Source: UBA11524 sp965646445
GTDB taxonomy: Bacteria > Bacillota > Clostridia > Christensenellales > Aristaeellaceae
Direction: 5' to 3'
DNA length: 64,000 bases
NCBI GenBank assembly: GCA_965646445.1
Contig: CBFFZW010000009.1
Location: 1-64,000 of the forward strand
The translations under genes were made by a program, and so were the position numbers. Shown in pieces: positions 33,331 through 41,917 of this stretch (position 1 is the first letter of the stretch; every line of letters starts with the position of its first letter). The notes beneath the pieces were generated by a model. It saw only the letters and a list, made by a program, of their open reading frames with translations, was not told the origin of the DNA and made no database searches.

Positions 33331-33359
33331 TTGCCACAACGCCCGGAAGCATGTACAAT
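33331..33359 (+). promoter_or_regulatory. Promoter for the peptidoglycan-binding lipoprotein gene
   Basis: TTGCCA (33331-33336), 17-bp spacer, TACAAT (33354-33359). The 65-bp leader contains AAGGAAGG shortly before the ATG at 33425. Confidence 0.75.
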
Positions 33360-33424
33360 AGGTATACGGACACAAGCGTGGCGCCGTCCGTTTTTTCCCA
33401 AAGGGAAGGAAGGTTGAATCAACG

Positions 33425-35311
33425 ATGAAGCAACGCAGAACCGTCAAGTGGCTTACGCTAGCCGGTGTGATCGCGCTGGGTCTCACCCTTTCCGGCTGCT
33501 ATATCCCGCCCGACGAATTATCCGACAATACCCAGGGCCTGACGGTGGGCAACAACAACCTGCCCTTCAACACCGTCGCGCCCGTGAATCCCGCCACAGA
33601 CACGCCGGCGCCCTCCAATACGCCGGACCCCTTCGCCTCCGCGCAGCCCACCACTGACTGGAACAGCTGGAACAACACCAACCAGCCCGGCGTCAGTGCG
33701 ACGGGCGCCATTGGCCTGCCGGGGACTGCGACCAATCAGCCCGGCTCTACCATCGCTGTGGTGACTCAGCAGCCCACCGCGACGCCCAAGCCCAACACGG
33801 CTACACCCAAGCCGCAGAGCCTGAAAAACGGCATGTTCGGCAGCGCTGAGGTCAAGCAGATGCAGCAGCGTCTGAAGGAGCTGGGCTACCTGTCCGGCTC
33901 GGCGGACGGCGATTTTGGCGACGCCACGGAGGCCGCTGTCAGGGCCTTCCAGCAGCAGAACGGCCTGACGGTGGACGGTAAGGCCGGCGCCAACACCCTC
34001 AACAAGCTGTACAGCAACAATGCTGTTTCCAAGCCCAAGGATTCCGCCACCAACAAGCCCACCTCCCGGCCGACCAACACGGGTAAGCCCACCAGCACGC
34101 CCAAGACTGATGTGTATCTGGAATCCGGCAGCAGCGGCAAGAACGTCCGCTCCCTGCAAAACCGTCTGATTGAGCTGGGCTGGATGGCCGGTTCGGCGGA
34201 CGGCGAATACGAGGGCGCTACCCAGTACGCCGTGAAGGCTTATCAAAATGCCGCCGGACTGTGGGCGGATGGTATCGCCGGCCCCGGCACCCTGGAATCC
34301 ATCTATTCCAGTCGGGCCAAAACAGCCTCCTCTCCCTCGTCCTCCATCGGGGACAGCCTGCGCGAGGGCGCCAAGGGCGGCGCGGTCAAGGCGCTGCAAA
34401 AGAGGCTGAAGAGCCTGGGCTATCTGGACGGCTCGGCAGACGGCTCCTTCGGCGCGGCCACCAAGACCGCGGTGATCGCCTTCCAGCAGCAGAACGGCCT
34501 CAACGCGGACGGCGTGGCCGGCACATCCACCCTGAACCGTATTTATTCCGACGCCGCCAAGAGCGGCTCCTCCGCCGGTGACGCCGCCGGCAGCGGCACG
34601 GTGTCCTCCACCGGCTATGTCACCCTGCGGGAGGGTGATAAGAGCGAGGCCGTGAAGAAGCTTCAGCGGGCGCTGAAGGACAAGGGCTACTATTCCGGCT
34701 CCGTGGACGGCTCCTATGGGTCGGGCACGATGCAGGCTGTCCTGGCCTTCCAGCGGCAGAACAATCTGCGGGAGGACGGCGTGGCCGGGCCCGCCACCCA
34801 GCGCTCCCTTTACGGCAGCGGCAGCGGCAAGGTCGACTATGCCACCCTGCGCCCCGGCGACGAGGGCACCGCCGTAACAAACCTGCAATACACCCTTTAC
34901 GAATTAGGCTATTACGACGGCAAGGTGGACGGCATTTACGGCGCCACCACCTCCGACGCGGTTCGGGCCTTCCAGAGCCGCAACAAGCTGGAGCCGGTGG
35001 ACGGCATCGCAGGTAACAAGACCCTGCAGAAGCTCTATTCCTCCTCCGCCATCCCCGCTACCGCTGCGAGCACCGATTATGAAACCCTGGAAAAAGGCGA
35101 CAAGGGCAATGAGGTGGTGGAGCTGCAGGACGTCCTCCAGCAGCTGGGGTATCTGACCCGCGATCAGGTCACGGGCGTCTACGACACCAACACGGTGGAA
35201 GCCGTCAAGCTGTTCCAGCAATACAACGGCCTCAACGTGGATGGCAAGGCCGGCTCCGCGACCCAGACCAAGCTGTTCTCCGACAATGTAGCGGCCAACC
35301 CCAACCGATAA
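33425..35311 (+). CDS. Lipoprotein with six peptidoglycan-binding repeats
   Basis: Encodes 628 aa. The signal peptide ends in a lipobox, LTLSGC, so the mature protein is lipid-anchored outside the cell. A Thr/Pro/Asn-rich spacer (~residues 30-135) is followed by six PG_binding_1 repeats of about 65 aa, each of the form [LS]G..G..V..LQ..L..LGY..G..DG.[FY]G..T..AV..FQ..N.L..DG.AG..T...[LI][YF]. Serine/lysine-rich linkers separate the repeats. There is no amidase, transpeptidase or SpoIID-type catalytic domain, so it is probably a wall-binding structural or tethering protein. It has its own promoter and terminator. Confidence 0.9.
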   Translation: MKQRRTVKWLTLAGVIALGLTLSGCYIPPDELSDNTQGLTVGNNNLPFNTVAPVNPATDTPAPSNTPDPFASAQPTTDWNSWNNTNQPGVSATGAIGLPGTATNQPGSTIAVVTQQPTATPKPNTATPKPQSLKNGMFGSAEVKQMQQRLKELGYLSGSADGDFGDATEAAVRAFQQQNGLTVDGKAGANTLNKLYSNNAVSKPKDSATNKPTSRPTNTGKPTSTPKTDVYLESGSSGKNVRSLQNRLIELGWMAGSADGEYEGATQYAVKAYQNAAGLWADGIAGPGTLESIYSSRAKTASSPSSSIGDSLREGAKGGAVKALQKRLKSLGYLDGSADGSFGAATKTAVIAFQQQNGLNADGVAGTSTLNRIYSDAAKSGSSAGDAAGSGTVSSTGYVTLREGDKSEAVKKLQRALKDKGYYSGSVDGSYGSGTMQAVLAFQRQNNLREDGVAGPATQRSLYGSGSGKVDYATLRPGDEGTAVTNLQYTLYELGYYDGKVDGIYGATTSDAVRAFQSRNKLEPVDGIAGNKTLQKLYSSSAIPATAASTDYETLEKGDKGNEVVELQDVLQQLGYLTRDQVTGVYDTNTVEAVKLFQQYNGLNVDGKAGSATQTKLFSDNVAANPNR

Positions 35312-35324
35312 GCATCGAACGAAG

Positions 35325-35363
35325 ACCGCGCTTCCTTTTCAGGTTTCAGGAGGCGCGGTTTTT
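35325..35363 (+). terminator. Terminator after the peptidoglycan-binding lipoprotein
   Basis: ACCGCGC...GCGCGGT stem (with TCC/GGA extending it) followed by TTTTT. Confidence 0.85.
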
Positions 35364-35446
35364 ATGTGGCTTGAATTTACAATGGAAGTGCAGCAAAAAA
35401 GAAGAATTGACACGGAGAAACAGCCTGTCATGGAATGCGCTGCCCC

Positions 35447-35475
35447 TTGCCGATGCCGCGCGGCTGTGCTATCAT
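35447..35475 (+). promoter_or_regulatory. Promoter for the fructokinase gene
   Basis: TTGCCG (35447-35452), 17-bp spacer, TATCAT (35470-35475), 53 bp before the ATG. Confidence 0.65.
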
Positions 35476-35528
35476 GGTATCATGGAAACAGACAGGCCGC
35501 TGTGAGTCAGCGGCAGGAGGAGCGAGCT

Positions 35529-36464
35529 ATGGACATCACCGCCATTGGCGAGGTACTTATTGACCTGACACAGCGGGGACTGGACGAGGCGGGTATTCCG
35601 CGCTTTTCGGCCAATCCCGGGGGCGCGCCGGCCAATCTGGCTGTGGCGGCCGCGCGGCTGGGGGCGTCCACGGCGTTCATCGGCCGGGTGGGACAGGACG
35701 CCTTCGGCGCTTATCTGCGGCGGGTGCTGACGGAGCAGCGGGTGGATGTCCGGGGGCTGTCGGAGGATTCGCGGGAGCGCACCGCCCTGGCGGTGGTGAC
35801 GGTGGATGAGGCCGGGGAGCGCAGTTTCGCCTTCTACCGCGATCCTGGGGCGGATACGCGCCTGAGCAGGGAGCATCTGCCGACGGCTCTGCTCACGTCC
35901 ACCTGCTGCCTGCACTTCGGCAGCGTCAGCCTGACGGCGGAACCCGCCCGGGATGCCACGCTCTGGGCCGTCCGCACGGCCCGGGAGCATGGCGCGATCA
36001 TCAGCTATGATCCCAGCTACCGCGCCGTGCTCTGGCCCGATGAAGCCACCGCCGTCCGCCAGATGAAGGAGCCGCTGCCCCTGGTGGATGTGCTGAAGGT
36101 TTCCGAGGAGGAGCTGCCCCTGCTCACCGGGACAGCCGACCTGGACGAGGGCGCGGCTCTGCTGATGGCCCAGGGCATCCGCGTGGTGTTCATCACCCTG
36201 GGGGCGCGGGGAGCTTACTATGCTCTGCGCGACGGGCACGGCCTGGAACCGGGCGTCCCCTGTGCCGTGGCGGATACCAACGGCGCGGGCGATACCTTCT
36301 TCGGCGCAGCGCTGTCCCGCTTGATGCTTTTGCCCAGCCTGGATGCCCTGACGCTGCCGCGTCTGCGGGAGATCGCCGCCTTCAGCAACCGCGCGGCGAG
36401 CATCACCGCCAGCCGCCCCGGCGCCATTCCGGCCATGCCGTCGCTGGCGGAAGTCGAAGGATGA
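35529..36464 (+). CDS. PfkB-family carbohydrate kinase, probable fructokinase
   Basis: Encodes 311 aa. The ribokinase fold is shown by FSANPGGAPANLAVAAARLG near the N-terminus and the C-terminal PfkB signature DTNGAGDTFFGAAL, with the catalytic Asp in GAGD. The GGAPANLA pattern and overall length fit fructokinases, so it probably phosphorylates fructose with ATP. ATG at 35529 follows AGGAGGAGCGAGCT. It forms its own unit with a promoter and a strong terminator. A second fructokinase-type gene (ROK family, near 63 kb) is broken, so this one may now carry the activity alone (inference). Confidence 0.85.
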   Translation: MDITAIGEVLIDLTQRGLDEAGIPRFSANPGGAPANLAVAAARLGASTAFIGRVGQDAFGAYLRRVLTEQRVDVRGLSEDSRERTALAVVTVDEAGERSFAFYRDPGADTRLSREHLPTALLTSTCCLHFGSVSLTAEPARDATLWAVRTAREHGAIISYDPSYRAVLWPDEATAVRQMKEPLPLVDVLKVSEEELPLLTGTADLDEGAALLMAQGIRVVFITLGARGAYYALRDGHGLEPGVPCAVADTNGAGDTFFGAALSRLMLLPSLDALTLPRLREIAAFSNRAASITASRPGAIPAMPSLAEVEG

Positions 36465-36471
36465 CGCGGAT

Positions 36472-36506
36472 CGGGAAAGGCATTGTACCTTTCCCGTTTT
36501 CCTTTT
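36472..36506 (+). terminator. Terminator after the fructokinase gene
   Basis: CGGGAAAGG/CCTTTCCCG perfect stem, seven-base loop, then TTTTCCTTTTG. Confidence 0.9.
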
Positions 36507-36515
36507 GCGTCCGCG

Positions 36516-36544
36516 TTGACGGGAGGAAGCCGGCGCGGTATAAT
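36516..36544 (+). promoter_or_regulatory. Promoter for azlCD
   Basis: TTGACG (36516-36521), 17-bp spacer, TATAAT (36539-36544). Confidence 0.8.
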
Positions 36545-36599
36545 GAAGACCGCTTTTGTATACAGAAGCCACAGAGAAACAAGCGAGGCGGAATCCTGA

Positions 36600-37301
36600 T
36601 TGAACAAGCGCTTTGTCCAGGGGCTGCGGCACGGCCTGCCCATCGGGCTGGGGTACCTGTCGGTGGCCTTCACCTTCGGCATGAAGGCCGTGGGCGACGG
36701 CCTGACGCCCCTCCAGGCCCTATTGATTTCCATGACCAACGTGACCAGCGCCGGACAGTTTGCCGGTCTGCCGCTGATGGCGGCCCAGGCCTCCCTGGTG
36801 GAGGCGGCGCTGACGCAGCTGGTCATCAACCTGCGTTACGCGCTGATGAGCCTGTCCATCGGCCAGAAGCTGGACAAGGACATGACCACGCCGCGCCGCA
36901 TGTTCTTCTCCTTCATGAACACGGATGAGATTTTTGCCGTGGCCTCGGCTCAGCCGGGGAGGGTGAACCATGTCTATCTGTACGGGCTGATGCTTGCGCC
37001 CTATATCGGGTGGGCATTGGGGACGCTGCTGGGCGCCGTGGCGGGGCAGCTGCTCCCGGCCTTCGTGCGGGGAGCGCTGGGCATCGCCATCTATGGCATG
37101 TTCCTGGCCATCATCCTGCCCCCGGCCCGCCGGGAAAAGCCGGTTCGGGTGGTGGTGCTCATCGCCGTGGCGCTGAGCCTGTGCTTCCGCTATCTCCCCG
37201 TGCTGAACCGGGTGTCCAGCGGGTTTGTCATCATCATCTGCGCGGTGACGGCCTCGGCCCTGGGTGCAGCGCTGTTCCCGGTGAAGGAGGGCGAGGCATG
37301 A
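36600..37301 (+). CDS. azlC: AzlC-family branched-chain amino acid exporter subunit
   Basis: Encodes 233 aa. A multi-span membrane protein with the AzlC pattern: GLPIGLGYLSVAFTFGMKAVG, TNVTSAGQFAGLPLM, INLRYALMSLSIGQKL, and FMNTDEIFAVA. With AzlD it exports branched-chain amino acids or their analogues. It initiates at a TTG with a GAGGCGGA-like ribosome-binding site, about 55 bases after the -10. The stop overlaps the azlD start (ATGA), typical of the pair. Confidence 0.92.
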   Translation: MNKRFVQGLRHGLPIGLGYLSVAFTFGMKAVGDGLTPLQALLISMTNVTSAGQFAGLPLMAAQASLVEAALTQLVINLRYALMSLSIGQKLDKDMTTPRRMFFSFMNTDEIFAVASAQPGRVNHVYLYGLMLAPYIGWALGTLLGAVAGQLLPAFVRGALGIAIYGMFLAIILPPARREKPVRVVVLIAVALSLCFRYLPVLNRVSSGFVIIICAVTASALGAALFPVKEGEA

Positions 37302-37615
37302 GCTGGTCGGCATACTTTCCCTATCTGCTGGTGATGGCGGGCGTCACCTACCTGATCCGAATGCTTCCGATGACGGTGTGCCGCCGGGAAATACGCAGCG
37401 TCTTCATCCGATCCTTCCTGCATTATGTGCCCTACGCGGTGCTGGGCGCCATGACCTTCCCGGATGTGCTGTACGCCACGGGAAGCCTGTGGACGGCGCT
37501 GGCGGGCCTAGTGGTGGCGGTTGTGATGGCTTGGCGGGGCCGGAGCCTGCTGACGGTGGCCATCGGCGCGTGCCTGGCCGTGGCGGCGGCCCAGGGCGTC
37601 ATACTGCTGCTGTGA
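37298..37615 (+). CDS. azlD: AzlD-family small membrane subunit
   Basis: Encodes 105 aa with four hydrophobic segments (YFPYLLVMAGVTYLIRMLPM, then YVPYAVLGAMTFPDVLYATG). It matches AzlD, the small partner of AzlC in branched-chain amino acid export. ATG overlaps the azlC stop by four bases, giving coupled translation and likely 1:1 assembly. It is followed by a strong terminator and then an R1 repeat. Confidence 0.92.
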   Translation: MSWSAYFPYLLVMAGVTYLIRMLPMTVCRREIRSVFIRSFLHYVPYAVLGAMTFPDVLYATGSLWTALAGLVVAVVMAWRGRSLLTVAIGACLAVAAAQGVILLL

Positions 37616-37640
37616 CTCCCCGGACAAACAAACGCATACA

Positions 37641-37693
37641 AAAAGCCCCCGGCCGTCCGGCGAAAACGCTGAGGATGACCGGGGGCTTTTCTT
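37641..37693 (+). terminator. Terminator after azlCD
   Basis: AAAAGCCCCCGG...CCGGGGGCTTTT stem enclosing a 26-base region with an inner hairpin; T-run CTTTTCTTG on the right. Confidence 0.85.
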
Positions 37694-37734
37694 GCAATTT
37701 CCAGCGCTAACAAGGTTCACGCAAAAGGAACACT

Positions 37735-37933
37735 AACTCGCCGTCGGCAGACTGTAAATCGAAAACCAGCGAGCCCCTTCGGGGCGACTAAACGGGGCGA
37801 AGCCCCTGCGCGGTGGTTTTCGTGCGATTCCGTAAGGAATCGCCTCCTTTCACGAACAAACGGCCGGGAGCTTGCTTTGCAAGCGACCAGTGAGTGAGTG
37901 CAAAACTCGGCAAAATGGCTTTGCCATTTTGCC
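37735..37933. repeat. R1 repeat, copy 4
   Basis: Left module AACTCGCCGTCGGCAGACT, AAAACCAGCGAGCCCCTTCGG, GGGGCGAAGCCCC, CGATTCCGTAAGGAATCG palindrome, middle module ACGGCCGGGAGC..GACCAGTGAG, right hairpin GGCAAAATGGC/GCCATTTTGCC (37909-37933) ending eight bases from the next minus-strand stop. The middle stem arms (CTTGCTTTGCAAG) differ from other copies but keep pairing. Confidence 0.8.
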
Positions 37934-37940
37934 GACATCG

Positions 37941-38192
37941 TCAGCCCTGAAGGCCCTGCTCCTGGCGCTCCATGTTTTCTACCACCACGTCGTAGATCTC
38001 GCCCAGAGAAGCGCAGTATTCCAGCACCTTCCAGGGCTCGTTGGTGTGGTAGTGGATCTTGATGAGCTCGTCGTCGCCCACGGCCAGCAGGCAGTCGCCC
38101 TTGAAATTCTGGGTGAAGTAATCGTTGATGGCGTCCTCGTCCAGGTCATGCCCCTCGATGAGAAGCTGCGTATCGAATTTGAATTCCAGCAT
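37941..38192 (-). CDS. Stand-alone FakA/DAK-like domain protein
   Basis: Encodes 83 aa. LDEDAINDYFTQNFKGDCLLAVGDDELIKIHYHTNEP and GEIYDVVVENMERQ match the middle domain of fatty-acid kinase FakA (DhaL-related; often annotated as a dihydroxyacetone-kinase-like protein). The N-terminal kinase and C-terminal parts of FakA are absent. ATG at 38192 follows AAAGGAG with eight-base spacing, so this is a real small gene rather than a fragment of a longer frame. In FakA this region contacts the rest of the kinase; what it does alone is unknown. R1 repeats lie on both sides. Confidence 0.75.
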   Translation of the reverse strand: MLEFKFDTQLLIEGHDLDEDAINDYFTQNFKGDCLLAVGDDELIKIHYHTNEPWKVLEYCASLGEIYDVVVENMERQEQGLQG

Positions 38193-38310
38193 GACGTTTT
38201 CTCCTTTATCGTGCAAATTGATGCCGTTCCAAAGGTAACAATCAACCATTCGACAGCGCCAAGGCGGATTCCTGCCTGAGGACATCAATATATCCGAACA
38301 GGGCGCATCT

Positions 38311-38411
38311 AACTTGCCGTCGGCAGACTGAAAATCGGAAACCAGCGCGCTCCTTCGGGGCGACTAAACGGGGCGAAGTCCCCTCGTCAAAATGGCTTTG
38401 CCATTTTGACG
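38311..38411. repeat. R1 repeat, copy 5 (short form)
   Basis: Left module AACTTGCCGTCGGCAGACT, GAAACCAGCGCGCTCCTTCGG, GGGGCGAAGTCCCC, right hairpin CGTCAAAATGGC/GCCATTTTGACG (38385-38411) ending three bases from the polA stop. It lacks the CGAACGGCCGGGAG module, as does copy 3. Confidence 0.8.
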
Positions 38412-38413
38412 AT

Positions 38414-40999
38414 TCATTTCGCTTCCGCCCAGTTGCCGCCCTGGTGAACGTCCGCCTGCAGGGGCACCCGCAGGGTGATGACCTCCTCCATGGCGGTTTT
38501 GAGCAGGCGGGCGGCGGTCTCGATCTCCTCCGGGGGGCATTCCAGCAGCAGCTCGTCATGAACCTGGAGAATCAGCCGGCTGCGAAGGCCCTCCCGGCGC
38601 AGGGCCTCGTCCACCCGCACCATGGCCAGCTTGATGATGTCCGCCGCCGTGCCCTGGACGGGGGTGTTCATGGCGGCGCGTTTGCCGAACTCCCGCACCA
38701 TGGCCTTGGAGGACTGCAGTTCCGGCAAGTAGCGGCGGCGGCCCATGAGGGTCATGGCATAGCCCATCTGCGCGCCGTCCTCGGCGCAGCTGTCCATGAA
38801 GCGCTTGACGCCGGGATACTTGGCGAAGTAGCGGCTGATGAATTCCCTGGCCTCCGGCTGGCTGACGCCGGTGTTCCGGGCCAGGCCGAAGCCGCTGATG
38901 CCGTAGATCAGCCCGAAATTGACCGCCTTGGCCCGGGAGCGAAGGGTGCCGTCCACCTGATCCAGCGGGACGTCGAAGATTTCGCTGGCCGTGCGGGCAT
39001 GAACGTCCTGGCCGGTGCGGAAGGCCTCCACCAGCGCCGCGTCGCCGGAGAAGTGGGCCATCAGCCGCAGCTCGATCTGGCTGTAATCCGCGTCCAGCAG
39101 CACCCAGCCCGGCTGCGGCAGGAAGGCCCGGCGGATCTCCCGGCCCTCCTCGGTGCGCACGGGGATGTTTTGCAGGTTCGGCTCCAAGGAGGAGATGCGC
39201 CCCGTGGCGGTGGCCACTTGATCGAAGGTGGAATGCACCCGGCCTTCCGCGTCCGTCAGGCGCAGCAGGCCCTCCACATAGGTGGAGTTCAGCTTGGTCA
39301 ATTGCCGGTAGCGCAGCAGCGGGTCGATGATCTCCGGGGCGATGTCCCGCAGGCCTTCCAGAATTTCGGCGGAGGTGGAGTAGCCCTTTTGCGTCTTTTT
39401 CCCGTGGGGGAGCTTGAGCTGCTCAAAGAGCACCTCCCCCAGCTGCTGGGTGCTGTTGAGGTTGAAGGGCTTCACCCCGCAGGCGGCGAACACCTGCGTC
39501 TTCAGCGCGTCGATCTCCTGGGTATATTGTTTGCCCAGCCCCCGCAGGAAGGTTGTGTCCACGGTGAAGCCGGCGGTTTCCATGCGGTACAGCACCAGCG
39601 AAAGGGGCATTTCCACGTCCCGCATCAGGTGCTCCATGCCGTCCGCCGTGACGCGCCCCTTCTGCCAGTGCGCCAGGGAAGCCAGAGCCCGGGCGTCCCC
39701 GGGCATGCCGGGGCAGAGGGCGGCGAGGCTGTAGCTTTTCTCCTGGGGATTGAGCAGGTACGCGCCCAGCATCGTATCCCAGTCGAAATTCGCTGGCTGG
39801 GGCAGCCGCGTCCGGCGCAGGATGTGCATCAGCCGCTTGCCGTCGTGGATGACGGCGGGGTGCGCGGCGATCTCCGGGGCGACGGCGGCCAGCACATCGT
39901 CGGGCTCCAGGCCGGGGTTGAGCAGGTCGCCCCCCAGGGTGACGGCGATGCAGCGGCCGTCCTGCCCGGCGATGGAAAGGCTGCCGTCCGACAGGTACAA
40001 GGCCAGAGGGCGGGCGCGTTCGGGCACGGCGGCCAGCCAGGCGGTGAGGGCCTCGATGGATTCCGCCGTCGTCATGTCCTCAAAGGGGAGCAGCGTCAGC
40101 GGGGCGTCATCGCCTTCCGGCGAAGCGGCCTTGGCGGAAGCCCCTTCCCCTGTCAGACGGCGAATGAAGGCGTTCAGCTTCAGCTTCTGCAGCGCGGGAA
40201 GGCCCTGGGTCAGGTCGGGCAGCGCCACGTCGCTGAGGACAAAGGGCACGGGGGCGTCACGGCGGATGGTAGCCAGCTCCCGGCACTGACGGGCCAGGTC
40301 TGCGTTGGCGGCCAGTTTTTCCCCTAACTTGCCCTTGACCTCGGAGGCATGAGCAAGGATGCTGTCCAGGCTACCGTACTGCTGAAGCAGCTTCACGGCG
40401 GTCTTGTCCCCCACGCCGGGGATGCCGGGAATATTGTCGCTGCTGTCCCCGGCCAGGCCCTTCCAGTCCGTCACCTGCTCCGGGGAGAAGCCGTACTCCT
40501 CGTACACCGTGGCGGGGGTGAAGCGGATGGTCTCGCTGATGCCCTTGCGGGTGAACATCATCTCCACGCCGCCGCCCACCAATTGCAGGGCGTCCCGGTC
40601 GCCGGTGAGGAGCAGGGGCGTGGCTCCGGCCGCCGCGCCCTTGAGGGACAGCGTGCCCAGCAGATCGTCCGCCTCCCAGCCCTGGAGGGCGTACCAGCGC
40701 ACGCCCATGTCCGTCAGCAGTCCGCGCACGGTCTCCAGCTGCTGGCGAAGCTCCGGAGGGGTGGCGCTGCGGCCCGCCTTGTAGTCGGGGTAGACGGTGT
40801 GGCGGAAGGTGGGGCCATGCTCGTCAAAACAGACGGCCAGGTAGCGGACGTCCTCCTCCCGGATCACCTTCAGCAGCATGTTCAGGAAGCCGTGTAGGGC
40901 GTTGGTATAGACGCCCTCGCCGTTGTCCATCACGGGCAGGGCGTGAAAGGCGCGGTGCATCAGGCTGTTGCCGTCCACGATGAGGAAAATGTCCTTCAT
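38414..40999 (-). CDS. polA: DNA polymerase I
   Basis: Encodes 861 aa. Residues 1-290 form the 5'-3' exonuclease (IVDGNSLMHRAF, GDSSDNIPGIPGVGDKTA). Residues ~300-480 are a 3'-5' exonuclease-like domain with the metal-binding DxE motif replaced (LALYLSDGSLSI), so proofreading is probably lost. Residues ~480-861 are the polymerase with motif A DADYSQIELRLMAH, motif B RSRAKAVNFGLIYG and motif C LQVHDELLLE. It fills gaps during repair and removes RNA primers. ATG at 40999 has AAGGAGG upstream. It stands alone on the minus strand. Confidence 0.96.
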   Translation of the reverse strand: MKDIFLIVDGNSLMHRAFHALPVMDNGEGVYTNALHGFLNMLLKVIREEDVRYLAVCFDEHGPTFRHTVYPDYKAGRSATPPELRQQLETVRGLLTDMGVRWYALQGWEADDLLGTLSLKGAAAGATPLLLTGDRDALQLVGGGVEMMFTRKGISETIRFTPATVYEEYGFSPEQVTDWKGLAGDSSDNIPGIPGVGDKTAVKLLQQYGSLDSILAHASEVKGKLGEKLAANADLARQCRELATIRRDAPVPFVLSDVALPDLTQGLPALQKLKLNAFIRRLTGEGASAKAASPEGDDAPLTLLPFEDMTTAESIEALTAWLAAVPERARPLALYLSDGSLSIAGQDGRCIAVTLGGDLLNPGLEPDDVLAAVAPEIAAHPAVIHDGKRLMHILRRTRLPQPANFDWDTMLGAYLLNPQEKSYSLAALCPGMPGDARALASLAHWQKGRVTADGMEHLMRDVEMPLSLVLYRMETAGFTVDTTFLRGLGKQYTQEIDALKTQVFAACGVKPFNLNSTQQLGEVLFEQLKLPHGKKTQKGYSTSAEILEGLRDIAPEIIDPLLRYRQLTKLNSTYVEGLLRLTDAEGRVHSTFDQVATATGRISSLEPNLQNIPVRTEEGREIRRAFLPQPGWVLLDADYSQIELRLMAHFSGDAALVEAFRTGQDVHARTASEIFDVPLDQVDGTLRSRAKAVNFGLIYGISGFGLARNTGVSQPEAREFISRYFAKYPGVKRFMDSCAEDGAQMGYAMTLMGRRRYLPELQSSKAMVREFGKRAAMNTPVQGTAADIIKLAMVRVDEALRREGLRSRLILQVHDELLLECPPEEIETAARLLKTAMEEVITLRVPLQADVHQGGNWAEAK

Positions 41000-41078
41000 G
41001 GCTGATGGCCTCCTTGCGGATGAAATCTTGGATGTATCCGGGGGCGCGGCCGCATAGGCTTACCCCGGAGGGATGGGC

Positions 41079-41915
41079 ATGATCGGGGGATTGACGGCGA
41101 TGATGGCGCTGCTGCTGGCACGCGCCCAGGTGGTGATGGCGGCGGCCTCGGCGGCCTGCCATCTGTTTGTGTTCAGCGTGCTGCCGGGGCTGATGCCCTA
41201 CATGACCCTGGCACTGATGCTGGTCAGCCGCGTGGGACGGATGAACCCGGCGCTGCTGGTGCTGCTGGGCTTCGGCGGGGGCAGCCCCACCGGCGGGCGG
41301 CTGCTGGGGCTGTGTCCGGCCCTCAGCGAAAGGCAGCGCGTCCGTCTGGCCGTCACCTGCTCCACCATGAGCCCCATGTTTCTGCTGGGCACCCTTGGCG
41401 GCTGGCTGAAGTCCCCCGCGGCGGGGGTGTGCATCCTGATGTCAGTGCTGGGCGGCGGGCTGACGGCGGGGGCGCTGGCAGGGCTTCTGCCCCGAAGGGA
41501 GCCGTCCACGGCGATACGGACGAAAGCGGCCGTGCCCTTGTCGATGGGCGCGGCGGTGGAGCAGGCCAGCCGAACCATGCTGCTGATCTGCGGCGCCATG
41601 GTGATGCTGCGGGTCTTCGCGGATCTGGCGTCGGACATCACCGCCGCCGTGTGTCCTGCCCTGACCCTGCCGCTGACCACGCTGATGGAGGTGACCACAG
41701 GCGTGGAGCGGATGGCCGCGCTGCCCCTGCCGCTTCCGCTGCGCACGGCGCTGATAGCGGGAGCCACAGGCTTTGGCGGCATGGCGGTGATGATGCAGAA
41801 CCGCGCCGTCTGGCCCGAGGGAATGCTGCCATTATGGGAGCAGGCCCTCTGGCAGGCCGTCCACGGCGCAGTGTCGTTCCTGATCGCCCTGGGGCTGATG
41901 CTGCTCCTGGACTGA
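41079..41915 (+). CDS. YlbJ-like sporulation integral membrane protein
   Basis: Encodes 278 aa with about seven hydrophobic segments. HLFVFSVLPGLMPYMTLALML and the following GFGGGSPTGGRLLGL resemble YlbJ (VLPSLLPFFI... GYxxGYPVGA), a nucleoside-recognition-domain membrane protein needed for spore maturation in Bacillus. The match is diverged, so the exact role is uncertain. Initiation is probably at the second ATG, 41079, about seven bases after GGAGG, rather than 41073. It is divergent from polA and convergent, almost touching, with the next gene (two bases between stops). Confidence 0.7.
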   Translation: MIGGLTAMMALLLARAQVVMAAASAACHLFVFSVLPGLMPYMTLALMLVSRVGRMNPALLVLLGFGGGSPTGGRLLGLCPALSERQRVRLAVTCSTMSPMFLLGTLGGWLKSPAAGVCILMSVLGGGLTAGALAGLLPRREPSTAIRTKAAVPLSMGAAVEQASRTMLLICGAMVMLRVFADLASDITAAVCPALTLPLTTLMEVTTGVERMAALPLPLPLRTALIAGATGFGGMAVMMQNRAVWPEGMLPLWEQALWQAVHGAVSFLIALGLMLLLD

Positions 41916-41917
41916 AC

